Under the pieces are notes generated by a model. That model searched no databases, was not told the origin of the DNA, and worked only from the letters and a program-made list of their open reading frames with translations. From positions 1 to 6,707 of the forward strand of contig CAADSV010000130.1 in NCBI GenBank assembly GCA_900751665.1: DNA of 6,707 nt. Reading direction: 5' to 3'. Positions 6,382 to 6,707 of the stretch are shown here, in pieces. Positions within the stretch are counted from its first letter, which is position 1. Each line of letters opens with the position of its first letter. The translations under genes and the position numbers were made by a program. The DNA is from an uncultured Collinsella sp. Lineage in GTDB: Bacteria; Actinomycetota; Coriobacteriia; Coriobacteriales; Coriobacteriaceae.

Positions 6382-6419
6382 AAACCTCCCGGAAAGTATC
6401 AACCTTTCCGGGAGGTTTT
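6381..6419. terminator. Strong bidirectional intrinsic terminator downstream of the ligase gene
   Basis: A perfect 16-bp stem (6381-6396 with 6404-6419) surrounds the 7-nt loop TATCAAC. On the minus strand the stem ends in GGAGGTTTTTATTT, a proper T-tract for the ligase gene, which stops 20 bp before it. On the plus strand it ends in TTTTCTAATTT and would also stop transcription coming from the tail-B side. Confidence 0.88.
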
Positions 6420-6439
6420 CTAATTTGATTATCGATGTC

Positions 6440-6707
6440 CTAAGCCTGGGGCACCTCGCCGGTCGCAAGGATCTGCTCGAGTGCCGCCTCATCCAACACG
6501 GGCACGCCCAGCTGCTCGGCTTTGGTGAGCTTGGAGCCCGCTTTGGGACCGGCGACCAGGTAGCTCGTCTTCTTTGACACGCTGCCCGAAACCTTGGCGC
6601 CGAGCACCTTGAGCGCCGCGCCCGCCTCGTCGCGCGTGCGGTTGACGAGCGTGCCGGTGAGCACGAAGGTCAGACCCGCGAGTGGCTGTGCGTCGGCGAG
6701 CTCGCCC
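6440..6707 (-). CDS. ligA: NAD-dependent DNA ligase LigA, C-terminal BRCT domain (5' part beyond window)
   Basis: The last 88 residues are visible, with stop TAG at 6440-6442. LigA seals nicks during replication and repair using NAD+, and its C-terminal BRCT domain helps DNA binding. Seen: LAGLTFVLTGTLVNRTRDEA, the BRCT opening of bacterial LigA, then the conserved GAKVSGSVSKKTSYLVAG and AEQLGVPVLDEAALEQIL. The family's usual GSKLxKAxxLGxxxxxE pattern is complete and the C-terminus has ordinary length. The catalytic Lys domain, OB-fold, zinc finger and helix-hairpin-helix parts lie beyond the right edge. A BRCT domain alone can occur in other proteins, but this combination is typical of LigA. 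It is followed by the terminator at 6381-6419. Confidence 0.93.
   Translation of the reverse strand, partial: GELADAQPLAGLTFVLTGTLVNRTRDEAGAALKVLGAKVSGSVSKKTSYLVAGPKAGSKLTKAEQLGVPVLDEAALEQILATGEVPQA

Overview
The window looks like chromosomal DNA from a high-GC Gram-positive gut actinobacterium. Codon use and protein style suggest Coriobacteriia, perhaps Collinsella; this is an impression from reading, not a search result. Nothing marks it as plasmid or phage.

Positions 1-3345 (minus strand) carry a two-gene ABC exporter operon. The promoter-proximal gene (609 aa) has a degenerate nucleotide-binding domain, with Asp for the catalytic Glu and Gln for the switch His. The second gene starts inside the end of the first (8-bp overlap), has a normal Walker A, and runs off the left edge. 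Together they read as a heterodimeric multidrug-type exporter of the BmrCD/LmrCD/TM287-288 kind. A 258-bp intergenic region separates them from a divergent plus-strand MATE efflux gene (3604-4950). This gap holds a good sigma-70-like promoter for the ABC operon, an 11-bp direct repeat overlapping it, and a MerR-style promoter/operator facing the MATE gene. The left half is therefore a divergent drug-efflux pair.

Immediately after the MATE stop, an open frame with no start codon ends in the tail TYVTQITVPVAPSK. A related tail (TYMTQIMLPATTPK) recurs at 6336-6381 beside the ligA terminator. The two tails align without gaps over 46 bp (37 identities), and weaker similarity runs on into terminator-like sequence. 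They look like two copies of the 3' end of one lost gene. My speculative suggestion is a regulator with a GyrI-like effector domain, which would match the MerR-type operator upstream of the MATE gene.

Between the two tails lies a minus-strand toxin-antitoxin island. It has a 130-aa Phd/YefM-like antitoxin, a PIN-domain toxin joined by an ATGA overlap, and then a second Phd/YefM antitoxin whose N-terminal DNA-binding part is missing or scrambled. An AT-rich promoter upstream carries a TATACAC/GTGTATA inverted repeat around three GTTAAT-type hexamers, a plausible autoregulatory operator.

The right edge (6440-6707, minus) is the C-terminal BRCT domain of NAD-dependent DNA ligase LigA, followed by a strong 16-bp-stem terminator.
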